Below are positions 11,651 through 58,900 of a stretch of 64,000 nt of DNA, piece by piece; positions within the stretch are counted from its first letter, which is position 1; every line of letters begins with the position of its first letter. The position numbers and the translations under genes were made by a program. Location: positions 8,188,148 through 8,252,147 of the forward strand of contig OZ025267.1 of NCBI GenBank assembly GCA_964019165.1, given 5' to 3'. Under the pieces are notes generated by a model. It did not search any database. It was not told the origin of the DNA and saw nothing but the letters and a program-made list of their open reading frames with translations. Source of the stretch: Mastigias papua (lineage: Eukaryota; Cnidaria; Scyphozoa; Rhizostomeae; Mastigiidae).

Positions 11651-14600
11651 ATGGATTACAAATATCATTTCAAAGTGATTTTAGTTGGAAATGCCGGTGT
11701 TGGCAAAACTGCAATGGTTCGACGATTCACAAAGGGATTTTTCCCTTTCAAGGAGGCACCAACCATTGGAGTGGATATGAGTGTGAAGACGGTAGAAGTA
11801 GATGGAGAAAAAGTTAAGGTAAAAGTTACTTATTTTTCTGCTATCAATTCAGAGGATTACAACATCTTTGTGTTATTTAACTGAAAATGTTACGAGAATC
11901 ATTGCTGACATTTTACGTCTTTTAGTTTCACTGAAGTACCTTTCAAAGCTTTTTCTGTGGTACAACCTTCTTTATAGGGAACCTGGCTATGTAGAGAATT
12001 AGCGCTTGATGCTCCTTATTCTTGACCTCCTGTGACCACATCAAAGTAATAAAGATAGATCTTTACCTTTATCAACACATTTAGTGAAACACTTGCTACA
12101 TGGGATTACACCCAGTTCATGTGAATTTTGCCGCAACCTGCTTCCAAATTCTCGATTTTTGGTAATGATATTGATACTTGAAACTGTAAAGCTCCTTATG
12201 GTCTTTTCCTATAGTAGTTCAAGCTCCTTACAGTTTTTGGCTTTCTGCTTATTCGGCTGCTTTTGAAGGGGTATCTTATACGAGAAGCAAGCATGGCATA
12301 ACTTTAAAACAGTTGCTTTACATTATTCTACATAGGCACTTAAGAGCCTAGTATTATGGCTCTTACGTAATGTCATTCACGATAATTTTGGAAAAATACC
12401 CAAAACGCAAGATCGATGGGAGGGTTCATGACCCTATAAATAAATCCTACCTCGAATATATTCATACTTGGATTTGATTTGAAGGGCAAGCAAGGGAGTG
12501 ATCTCGATGCATTTTGTCACTTTCTGGCGCAATAATGGCTTAAAAAGCATAGAATCAGAGTAATTAAGAATCAAAAGGGGATTATTTAATTAAAGTTGGT
12601 CATCAAAACTAATACGAATTACCATTTTTCCTGATAAAATGTTTGAAGATTTATTGATGTTTAGATAGCATTAAGCTATGTTATATTTCCTTTAAGATGG
12701 CCTGCTAGTGCTTCCAAGGGAAGGCGACGCCCATTTTTAACAATAAAAGTATGGAACTGTAAGCAGTCCTTATTTTAAGCTCTGCCTAAAACTGGATCAT
12801 ACTGGTGCTGATGGAAAACTGCGCCTACTATTGTAGGTGTGCATAACTTTAATTCTTTAAGTCCAAGTCATTTTGAGATATTCAGTTCATTGAGACCCAG
12901 AAAACATTACTAAGTGACTTTGGGGCGTTAGAGATTAATTCGCACAAGGATACCGAATTAATAACAAATTTATCAATGGCGATATGTTTCTATATGGAGT
13001 GACGCAATGTTTTAAAACCACTGACAATCACGTTAATAGCTATATGCGTTAATTTATGCATGATATTACCAAGACATTGTATTGCTTCACCAAATACCTG
13101 TTATGGTCTTACACAATTTATTCGTATTACGTAATGGATGGGTCTTGCCGAACAACATGAACACTTTACTAATAAGGAAAACCTTTCTAGGGAGAGGAAT
13201 TTTATTCCTTATGGAATAGGGGCTGAAATTTTCTATGTCCTATAAGAAGCAGGTCGGCTCTAGTTTCTTTTCATTTACTATTCAAAGTTTTCCGTTTGTA
13301 GATTCATACTTCAAAGAAGTTTTATTGAGCCTCTGTATGGATATTCAATTAGTTAACTGTATTTCTATCACACAAGTTAAGTCCCTATACTCATGTAAGC
13401 AGTTCCAAGCTCTGAACTGTGGTGGGGGTTAAAGTTTAACCCTTCATCTGAGTATATGCTCTCTATTTCAGCTTACCCCATACATATGCAGTGTGAAAGG
13501 TGCTAAGTCATTCTTACTAATGGAAGTTATGACAGATTATGAAGTATTAGTTTGTCCATGAAAAATGCCATAGTTATTAGATATTTAACTCTTTGGATCA
13601 GTAATGAAATACAGCATAAATCCTGAATAGTCATAGGTGCCTAAAATGCTTTCGAAATATTTTGAACTTGTATAAACTTCCAGGAGAGCAGATTTTTCTT
13701 ACATCCTTGCCATAGTTATGTCTACAAGCCTGAAGCGAAAGAATACCCCCAACTCCTACATTTCCAAGTAATCTATTGCGATCCATCGCATTGAAGTCAA
13801 TGCTATCCAAACACATGAGTTTTACTGTGTTCAAGCTTCGTCAATAAACATGCTACCATTCCCACTTACATAGGTTGGTTGAGAATTAGCTCCAGGTCTA
13901 TTATCCCCTTGCTTTTTCGCCCATAATTGATTTCATGGGAAAATAAGATTTTAATGAGACCACTAATTCTCTTCTGACAACCCCATGAATGAGCATTCTC
14001 TTTGAGTGTTGCAAGTACTATCATTCTCATAATAAACGCCAAGGTCATCCATCAAGATGCTGTGCGACTTTCAGTTTAGGGTGGCCACATTCAATACGGG
14101 GATCAGCTGCTGACCTTCACTTGATTAACCTCTCACGTCTCTCAGTTAGCAGAATTGTATCTAGCATCTATTCCTCCCGGTAAACACCCAATCTTAATAA
14201 TGTTTTTGTTGATGCACGTTGTTTGACAGTTTAATATTCACATCGATGAATAATTACCAGTGCATATGTAGCATTAGCGTTTTCATTGCTCTTTCATTCT
14301 TAATTTTTCATCTTGTCATGTTGCTGGCTTTCCTTAATTCAATAGCTTTTAGAGTTAAAGCAGCTTCTCAACTATAGTTGAATGGGGCATTGTCGTTTGA
14401 GTCGTGTTGAGATCTTTTGAAACCAGTCCATCAATAGAAACTAATTCATTTATTGTGACCGAAAAACTGCTTTGCCGACTTTCTTGGGTTCTCTGTATCC
14501 TTCTTCTGATCAATTCTAGCTTTCAGATACTATTAAATGACGATTCCGTTAAAAGAAACAGTATTTATAGCAGGTAGTCTAAGTGAATGATAGTGTGCTA

Positions 14601-15751
14601 AACGCACATAAGAGAAAGTTGCATAGCGAAGTCCAACAGAAAAGCACTTCTCTATCCAAAATTTTGCCCGTGAGGTGTGCCCACCCAAAATGCTCGCCAA
14701 AATTAGTTGAATTGATAGCAGATTGTTCTTCCTTTCAATCCCACTGGCAGTAGCTCATAGCTGGATTGTCTCTTCCTTCTTCCCTCACCCTGGACTGATA
14801 TGAGTTGTGATATTTATCCACCATTCGATATTGCTAAGCAAATCCAGAGATAGCTCATCTATATTTGAAATTGTGCCAGGGAGAAGGGCAGATGATGAGA
14901 AAAGGTCGTTGGTAACTTGTTAAGTGTCTTAACTATTTTGGTGAGGAATGCAGTTGCTGCCATATTGTGACAGGTTGTTGACAAGCTCAGCTTGATTTAG
15001 GATTGTAGAACAAGAATGAAGAAAAAGAGAACAATTTCATTTGGAAGACTACTAGCACGAAAAATTCACGAATTCTCGACCAACGGGGTAGATATTGCAA
15101 AATAAGGTATATGTTGTGGCACTTACTGTATGTTGATGCTGGCATCGCGTAGTAACAGAGCTTCAATTATAACTGTCATGTTTATATACCTAACAGGTGT
15201 TTGTTTTTCCAATGCAGTTTAAAATTTGGGACAGCGCTGGCCAAGAGAGATTCAAATGTTTAACATCAAGTTATTTCCGAAACGCTGATGCTGCAATTCT
15301 AGTTTATAGTATCGACAGTGAAGAATCTTTTGACGGATTACATCGGTGGACACAAGAGCTTGACAAATGTGGCAAAGACAATCTCGTTAAAATAATTGTC
15401 GGGAATAAGTCGGACTTAGAGAACGATCGTGTCGTATCAACACAGAATGCTATTGCTTTTGCCATGGCTGACAATGCTACCGCAGCAATGGAATGCTCTG
15501 CGAAGGACAGTGACAACATAGAACTATTGTTTGAAGAACTGGCAAGAAAATTGATCAGTTTGATATCTGGTCACCTGACGAGCTATTTCGACGATGATAG
15601 CTGCGGCAACAAAAGCTATGATCCATGCAAAGGTAGACTTCTAAAGCCAGTTTGTGAAAATAACAATGGCACCCAAGTAAAGGAGTCGAAATTTTTCAAT
15701 TTCCTGGATATTTCATCGAACTGCTTTAGAAAAATATGTGGCATGTGCTAG
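11651..15751 (+). CDS. Rab30-like small GTPase (two coding exons)
   Basis: Exons 11651-11818 and 15218-15751 join in phase 0 (donor AAG/GTAAAAG, acceptor AATGCAG), giving about 233 residues. The start MDYKYHFKVILVGNAGVGKT closely matches the Rab30 pattern, where the P-loop GNAGVGKT (13-20) follows a short N-terminus. Other motifs: PTIGVD in switch I, IWDSAGQE (60-66), NKSD (119-122) and CSAK (149-152). Switch II has serine where nearly all Rabs have threonine (WDTAGQE). The C-terminus ends CGMC, a prenylatable tail. The segment before it is longer than in mammalian Rab30. Rab30 acts at the Golgi; the same role here is inference. It lies 5.3 kb downstream of the Rab33-like gene on the same strand, with its intron at the same position. 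Rab43 and Rab19 relatives are the main alternatives. Confidence 0.82.
11819..15217. other. Intron of the Rab30-like gene
   Basis: 3.4 kb of AT-rich sequence with no repeat or coding feature that I can support. Confidence 0.6.
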
Positions 15752-16059
15752 CAAAATGATAAAATTAGACTTGAGATATTGTCATAAAGAGCCAAATAGG
15801 TGTGTTTAACAAATGGAGTTCTTCAGTTTTATAGCTCAGGAAGCAAGGTGAAAATGTTATAGTCAATCAGCTTCTTTCTCCTAAGTTGTATGAACGCCAG
15901 CCAATCAGTGTGTAAAATGCGCTAAATCTTTCAGCATTGTTGACAATTGTGGCCAAAGGACCTCCAAGCTGTGGGAGACTCTAAATTGCTGGAAGTGAAG
16001 ACAAGCTTCTAGTGCTTCTCAAAGTAGAAATGTCATTCTACGTTTTGATCACAGGTGCA

Positions 16060-16272
16060 CACCATTAAGAAGCTCACAGAACATACATTTGACAGTCCTC
16101 CCTTATGCAAATCAAATCCAGGTCTATGCTAGATGGTGGCACAAGCAAATTCTCTACGATGAATGACATTCATCGTAGAGAATTTGCTTGTGCCACCATC
16201 TAGCATAGACCTGGATTTGATTTGCATAAGGGAGGACTGTCAAATGTATGTTCTGTGAGCTTCTTAATGGTG
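16060..16272. repeat. Perfect inverted repeat, 106-bp arms, 1-nt spacer
   Basis: The left arm (16060-16165) and right arm (16167-16272) are exact reverse complements over all 106 bases, separated by one A at 16166. Pairing stops abruptly at both outer ends. The arms have no open frame and no transposon-like termini that I recognise. It is either a very recent inverted duplication or a fold-back artefact of sequencing or assembly. Confidence 0.93.
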
Positions 16273-16559
16273 ACCAAAGTCTTCTACTAGTTTTCTGAGC
16301 AATTAATTAGCAGCCATAATTAGAGAAAGCAGTCTGATTCAACCAGCTTGATATAAAAAATCCTTAATTTAGGTAGAAAGTTTATGAACCTCACAATGCG
16401 TTCATTGAATACTCTCACAAGAATTACTCTTAAGTCTTATGCATTTCAGAAAGTAGCTCTATTTCTATTTATATTTCACAACAACAATAACTGCACCCAA
16501 CAACTTACCCGATGAACGAAATGCAGCCAACTAAACTCAGTGAATTCCTAATAGGCCAT

Positions 16560-17098
16560 TAGCGTATCATATCATACTATGCACCGTAACATATATCATA
16601 TGTCATATCATAGCCCAGACCTGGGCAATGCACGGCCCGCGGGTCACATACGGCCCATTGATTTACTCTGACTGGCCCGTGAAAGGCTGCATACAAAATA
16701 GATATATTTCGAAAATTCATGTTAAGCATTGACAAAAGCCACATCGCCTTTACTTTGAAGTTGCTTTTTACTCGCGTTCTTAAAAAGTGTAAATAATATT
16801 ATTTGGAAATGAATTCAGTCATTTTGACCTGGCCCTCCTCAGTATTTTTGCTTCTAATACCATATCATATTTTATCTTATCTTATCATATCATATCATAT
16901 CATATCATATCATATCATATCATATCATATTATATCATATCATAGCATATCATAGCATATCATATCATATCATATCATATCATATCATATCATATCATAT
17001 CATATCATATCATATCATATCATATCATATCATATATCATATCATATATCATATCATATCATATCATATCATATCATATCATATCATATCATATATCA
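16560..17098. repeat. (CATAT)n satellite interrupted by a unique insert
   Basis: Pentanucleotide CATAT units occur at 16560-16612 and, in a long array, at 16861-17098, with occasional CATAG and ATATC variants. The segment between them is not repetitive. Confidence 0.88.
16616..16855. mobile_element. Possible hAT-related element fragment inside the CATAT satellite
   Basis: The left edge reads CAGACCTGGGCAATGCACGG, followed by CGGCCC-type repeats (GGCCCGCGGG, ACGGCCC). This resembles hAT-derived repeats in many animals. No matching inverted right end is visible, so the right boundary is set only by the return of CATAT units. Confidence 0.35.
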
Positions 17099-20000
17099 TC
17101 TAATATTTTACGAAATATTTGGTGCTATATTGTGTAACTTTAAGTATTTGTACATGTACAGTTGATAGTTCAACGTTTCGATAATGATATTTCATAAAAA
17201 TCGTAGATTCGAGTTGCATCTGTTTTGTAGATAACATATATAGTTTACAAAAAATTCGCTTTTAGAAACAAATGTTTAGCTGTTTGGAATATTTGTGTTG
17301 TTTTGTGAATAGGAAAATTGATGACAGCATAGTGTTCTTTATGCTTGTGTAAGAAGGATAATACAAAGAACTATGGATGAAAATGTGAATGATTATTTTT
17401 ATCTTTAAAAACGTAACTTTGGGGTGATTCCTCTCTAGAACATTCTTCGCATCTCCATCATTTCATCTATAGTAACTTAAGAAAAAAATGAAACTGGAAA
17501 CCTTATTTGTGATGGTGTTTGCTGACTCTAGTTCTTCGTGGCGTAACTGTGTCACCCTATTACTTTCTTAGCTCCTGGAGACTGTGATCAGAGCTCGAAA
17601 CTTGGGAAGCAATGAACAGGTGGCTTTCAAAAAAACTACCTTAACGTAACAAGATAACAGCGAAAGACTGTTAGGGCTTAAATGCTAATATCAAAGGCAT
17701 CGTAAAGAACAGTTATCTCTTGTGCTTCCTGCCAGCAATTTCAATATACTGGGATGGGGAACACTGCTTCCACCTTTATTAGTGCGATGAGCAGACCTTG
17801 ACATGAGATCGAAATTATAAACAGTTTCCACATAACATCAAAACATGAACCTAAGGAAGGATCCGAGGCAGAAGATAGACATTCCAGAAGAGTTCATGAT
17901 CTAGTTGTGTAATTTTGACGAATAATTCAATAACACAATAAACGAAATCAATCTCAACACAAGGTGTAAAAAATGATACACAGTAACGTAAGTCAGGTTT
18001 CAATGTAAAATGCACAATAAATCAACGACCATAACTCATTTTCCAAACGTATTTTATAACATCTACACAGCTACGTGTCTTACAATTTGTCGTCTATATA
18101 ACAGCTAAGTTGATATTATGCACAGATGTGAACAAGGAACCACCCATATAAAAAAGGTGACACAGAAATTATGGGGCTCATCTTGAGTCATCTTGGGATA
18201 TCATTAATTTTTGGGGACTGAAAAGTCTTGTATTATATATTAACATTTTATTCGATTAACTTCAAGGTACATCTTGTATATCTGTGCCAGTCAGTCTGTC
18301 TCATAAGTCCCCAATACTTCTACAGCACATTACTGTTAAACAGTTTTACTGAATAATGGGTGCCAGAAAGAGAACAGATGCACAACCAAGTGCAGTATGT
18401 TTGGACAAGTACTTTGAAACAATAAATTACTTATTCTGCTAGATTAAAAATGAGGATGAACCAGCACATGTTTATGGTGGAACAACTAGCATAATCACAG
18501 GCAAAAGGCAAAGTGTAAGTGGCAAAGCGACCATCTCCTATGCAGAAATAACATTCTTCCATAAGTGAGTCAAATGTTTTACTTGGAGGAGTCACATTGT
18601 TCATTGTGAGAGACTTCATTTAAGAAAGATCGATGCTACAAGATTGTAGTGAAATTTTGATGGAAATTGTCGAGAAAATGCCAAAAATAGTGCAGGTATC
18701 ATCAGGTGTGTAACAGATTGCACTAATCTTTCTTCTGCATAAAGGACAATAAAATGGCTCCATTACTATTTACAAAAGCAATCTAAAAGTAACTTTGCTA
18801 ACAAAAAGTCAAACACTAAGTGAAAATGAAAACACAATATGTACTGATATTTCACAGCAGCAACACATTTGACCAGCGATCCTAAACTCAGCCCCATAAT
18901 AAGACTGTCTCATACCACTAGAACACAATGTATGTCACCAGTGTTAAACAAACTATGGCACAATTCATGCTTTAAAACACCAGGGGCAAGGCAGTGAGAC
19001 AGACCTCTCTTACTCTTTCAACTATCATGTAAAACATGAAGGAGGTGATGGTAAGAACCTTCATGTAATCAGCAAGAAATGAGTTTCCAAACAGTGTCTC
19101 AATTAACACACATACTTGTTTCTGATTATTGTTATAGATAGAAGTAGAAAATGAAGCAGACTTGTAACACAAGCATGTTTGAAAGACAACTTTTAACTTT
19201 GACTTTACAGTGAGTTGAAATGGCTTCATATCAAATGAAGCCGAGTTGCTTGCTCTTCAGAAAGTCAGGAGCTTCACACCTTGCCCCTGTCAGTTGGTGC
19301 TTCTATCCCACAATCTACAGAAATACTATTCAATTTATGTTGCTGGTCTGAAGAATAAAAACAACTTCAAATACCTACTACTTAACTATGCAGCACATCC
19401 TCATCTTTCCAAACTGTTTAAACACACATTTTCAGAGAGTTGTTCAAATAAGCGAAAAATTGGGATAACAAAGAATGTGTTTTTCTCTATAAATGCGACT
19501 AGTTGTACAGAGGGAAACTATGGCACCAAGCATTCTCATCAGTTGCATTATTGATAGTTGTAAGGAAATCATTTGTAATATACTTAGTCACATGGAAAAG
19601 TGTGAAAAACTAATGGTTTACATTTTGTCTGATCCAAAGTTCTGTCGAACCCTAATGTATTCACATGCTAAATTACCAAGAACAGAAAACTGTTTACATA
19701 AATGAGGTTTAAACAAGTGAGGTTTCGATATAAACAAGGGTGCACTGTACTGCCAACATGCTATAATTTCTCATCTAATCTGGTCATGATATGTACTGGA
19801 GTACTATGTGGCAAGATTGAGGAATCATGGTACAATGTGATGAAGTTAATAACAAAAATGCCTACAAACAAATGATGTGATATTCAATTCATTTTGATTT
19901 GCCTTTTCTCCTAGTGAAGGAAACTGTAATCCTAGGTGAGAAAAGCTGACAGGAAAATTAAAATCTCAAACCAGTCCATTCATTAGCATTGCATTGTTAA

Positions 20001-20297
20001 TATGAATTTTTAACAGCATAATTAATGTAGCTTTTGGCCCAGCTTGCAATACAAAAAGTCAACTTTGCATGGTTGCCAAGTTTGTGAATTTGAATCACCT
20101 CTGTTTTGAAACCTCTTCTGTAGAGAATATTACAGAAGCTGGTACCAAACAGAAGGTAAATGAAGGACACAAGTTATACTTTCTGATCCTCATATTCCTA
20201 TAGACTTAAATTGCTTGGAAAATGTTCACAATGTACCATAAATAGAATGGGACTGCTCCTCCATCTTGTCACTTGCAGTTCTCCAGTACTCTGGTTG

Positions 20298-22443
<2,146 letters not shown>

Positions 22444-23200
22444 CTGCAAAAAGAAAAGGTTAAAGGTTAATAAAATTGATATTCCAAATACAATAGATTT
22501 GACATTTGAAAATCAAATTCTGGCACTAAGAGCATGAGAGACATAAAAGTAGAACTTCTAGCTAAATTCTACTGGTATAGAATAACCTTTTTCTAGCACA
22601 TTAATATTGTAATTCCCACCTTATGCCTCATGTTGCAGTGAAACAAAGAACAAGTTGTCTTCATAGCCCGTGAAGTAGAATAGATAGAGCTGAAGTTCAG
22701 AAACATATAAAAATGCTAGGTATGGAGCATTCAAGGGACTCCGATCTCGCAAGTGCCAAAATGTAGCTGCCAAAACTGGATTCTTGAGTTTAGCTACTAT
22801 GATAGAGCAAAACGTGTTTCAGGTAGAGAGGAAGTAAGGAGGAGAAGACGAAATAGGCATACCACGACCCTTTCTCAATAGTACAAACATTGTTTAACTT
22901 TATCTATGCCTCTAAGTCGTCGATTCATCATGTCCATAAGGACTTCCCATCATAAGACGGTGTTGCTGGTCGTTTACCCTTTCAGCATCCTTTGAAAACT
23001 ACTGGGAACTAAGGTCCAACTGCTATTGTGAAAGTGCCGTTTCCACGAACACATTGACTTCCCATAGAGATGAGACTTCCTAACATTCAGCAATGTAGTC
23101 ACATGACTTGACAACAGTTTTCCTTACTTAATCTTACGGAATCTTACTCTCTTGTTTGATGTCCAAAACGAGACCATAGCTTGGCGGGAAACAAGTTGGA
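22444..23200. promoter_or_regulatory. Divergent promoter region, DRAM / DDX11 (inferred)
   Basis: The DRAM exon carrying the start codon and the DDX11 start codon are 780 bp apart in opposite directions. The interval must hold the noncoding DRAM first exon and both promoters, unless DDX11 also has upstream exons. No TATA box or known motif was identified with confidence. Confidence 0.45.
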
Positions 23201-55941
<32,741 letters not shown>

Positions 55942-58900
55942 TTGATGTCGAAATACAGAAGTCTTTGCCTCAGATACTTGCATTTTTCATCATTGAAGCC
56001 CCACTTTGACTTCAAAACTCAAGGATGGTTTCGAATTTCTCTGATTAACTTTGCTCTCTGATGAGAAGATGCCCGTTATGCTGCTTGTTGACCGATTTTT
56101 CAGTTGTGTCATCTGTGTTGGGATTAGATTGTCTGTATCTTGTCGTGTTATGTAGATTCTATATAAGCCAGTGTTCCCATACAAATTATGTTCCACGACA
56201 GTCTCCTGCAGTATTCTTTCTCGACTCATGATCTTCCTAGAGAAATACATAGATGATATGATTAGAATAATTTCAAAGACAACGAACATTAACAATGATA
56301 CAAGTCAGGGATCCACTAGGCTATACCCTTAATATTTTACTCAAAAACCATGACCCACATTGAAATTGATAGATTTTAGTTATATATTGAAACGTCATTA
56401 ATACTCACCAATTTTGCCCGAAAAATAAGGCTACAGCCTTGGTATTTTACCCAAAAATAACCAAACTTGAACTTCATTCAGTTTGACTACAGTTTGAAAA
56501 GTGATGAAACTGAGCAAATGTTGGCCAAACGTAAGGCTATAGCTTTGGTATCTTAACCACTAATGACCAAAACTGAAATTCACTCATTTCGAATACAGGT
56601 CGAAAAGTGATAGAAATGAGTCAATTTTGGCCAAACAGCAAGGCTATAACCTTGATATTTTACCCAAGAATGGTAGAAATTTAAATTCATTCATTTTTAT
56701 TCCTGATCGACAAGTGATAACAATGAGCCAATTGTGACCAAAAAGTAAGATTATAGCCTTGGTATTTTACCCAAAACTGGCCATAATAGAAATTGATTGA
56801 TTTCGATTACAGATTGAAAAGTGATGAAAATGAGCCAATTTTGGTCAAAGAATAAGGCTATAGCCTTGATACTTTGCCCATAAATGACCAAAATGGAAAA
56901 TGATTGATTTTGATTACAGATTGAAAAGTGATGAAAATGAGCTAATTGCGACCAAATAGTAAGGCTATAGCCTTGGCATTTTACCCAAAACTGGCCATAA
57001 GTGAAATTCATTTATTTTGATTGCTGACTAAAGTGTTGAAAATTAGCCAATTTGTGACCAAAAGGTAAGGCTATAGCCTTGTTATTTTACCCAAAATTGA
57101 CCATAATTGAAGTTCATTCATTTTGATTGCAGATTGAACAGTGATGAAACTGAGCCAGTTTTGGTCAAAAAGTAAGTCCATAGCCTTGGCATTTTAAGCA
57201 ACACCGGCCAAACTTGAAATTCATTCATTTTCATTGTAGATTGAACAAAGACGAACATGAGCCAGGTTTGGCCAAAAGGTAAGGCTATAGCCTTCGTATT
57301 TTGCTGGAAAATGAGAAAAAATTGAAATTGATTGATTTTGATTGCAGATTGAATAGTGATGAAAATGAGCCAAATGTGGCCAAAAAGCAAGGCTATAGCC
57401 TTGGTATTTTACCTAAAAATGACCAGCATCGAAATTTATTCATTTTAAATGCAGATCAGACAGCTATGAAACTGAAGCAATTTTGATCAAGAAGTAAAGC
57501 AATTAACTTGGCATTTTACCCAAAAATGACCAACATTGAAATTCATTCATAACGCTGGCAAACTGAGAGGTCGCGAAAATGAGCCAATTTTGGCCAAAAG
57601 GTAAGGCTATAGCCTTGGTATTTTGCCGAAAAATGGCCGAAAAATGACCGAAATTGAAATTCATTGATTTTGATATGAGATTGAAAAGTGATGAAAATGA
57701 GCCAATTTTGGCCAAAAGGTAAGGCTATAGCCTTGGTATTTTGCCGGAAAATGGCCGAAAAATGACCGAAATTGAAATTCATTGATTTTGATATGAGATT
57801 GAAAAGTGATGAAAATGAGCCAATTTTGGCCAAAAGGTAAGGCTATAGCCTTGGTATTTTGCCGAAAAATGGCCGAAAAATGACCGAAATTGAAATTCAT
57901 TGATTTTGATATGAGATTGAAAAGTGATGAAAATGAGCCAATTTTGGCCAAAAGGTAAGGCTATAGCCTTGGTATTTTGCCGAAAAATGGCCGAAAAATG
58001 ACCGAAATTGAAATTCATTGATTTTGATATGAGATTGAAAAGTGATGAAAATGAGCCAATTTTGGCCAAAAGGTAAGGCTATAGCCTTGGTATTTTGCCG
58101 GAAAATGGCCGAGAAATGACCGAAATTGAAATTCATTGATTGTGATATGAGATTGAAAAGTGATGAAAATGAGCCAACTTTGACCAAGAGGTAAGATTAT
58201 AGCCTTGGTTTTTTACCCAATATTGGACAAATTGAAATTCATTGAGTTTAAATAAAGGTCGAAAAATGATGAATATGAGGCAACTTTGACCAAGAGGTAA
58301 GATTATAGCCTTGGTTTTTTACCCAATATTGGACAAATTGAAATTCATTGAGTTTAAATAAAGGTCGAAAAATGATGAATATGAGGCAACTTTGACCAAG
58401 AGGTAAGATTATAGCCTTGGTTTTTTACCCAATATTGGACAAATTGAAATTCATTAATTTTGTGATTTATTTTTATGCATACCTTGAGAGCCATTAGAGT
58501 TTTCAGTTTCCTTATAGATAGTCGAGCGACACCCATATAAGCAAAACAACAGAATGCAGTCATATAACGGGGTACGGCCGTGTTGACATAAATTTGGCCG
58601 TTTGCTGCAAAGAAAGGTCTTGTAACCTCCTTTCAGGGGAACATGAGAGGGAGAAAATCGAACAGGTGGTAGACGGTAGCAAAAACTACACCAGATTTAG
58701 TGCTATTTTTCATACTGAACAGTTCATAGTGCTACATAACACGGGGAAACATTACCATAACATTAAAACAGCAAGAAAGGGAATATCAAGCAGATTTATA
58801 AAGACTCTTCACTCCAAGGCGATTCTTCGCATTTGTTTTTGCTAAGGTGTAAACAGGCTGAATCTCGTTTTACTTTCAGTTTAGAATTCCCTGATACATT

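Larger units (their letters stand above)
15752..20297. other. Intergenic spacer between the Rab30-like gene and DRAM
   Basis: Holds the perfect palindrome (16060-16272) and the CATAT satellite. From 17100 to 20297 I see no gene. Part of 18000-20297 could be 3' UTR of the DRAM-family gene, which reads leftwards and stops at 20298. Confidence 0.5.

Noticed and set aside
16861..17098. CRISPR-like regular repeat
   Set aside because: The CATAT units are contiguous with no unique spacers, so it is a simple satellite; the 43-bp repeat at 62888 likewise has no spacers.
19246..19554. 102-codon plus-strand frame
   Set aside because: Lies opposite the probable DRAM 3' region and has no family features.
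57503..58187. Five near-identical 96-codon minus-strand frames
   Set aside because: Overlapping readings of the 118-bp satellite. 118 is not a multiple of three, so they are one repeat read in rotating frames, not a gene family.
58594..58845. 83-codon plus-strand frame after the satellite
   Set aside because: Looks moderately protein-like but has no recognised motif or supporting splice context.
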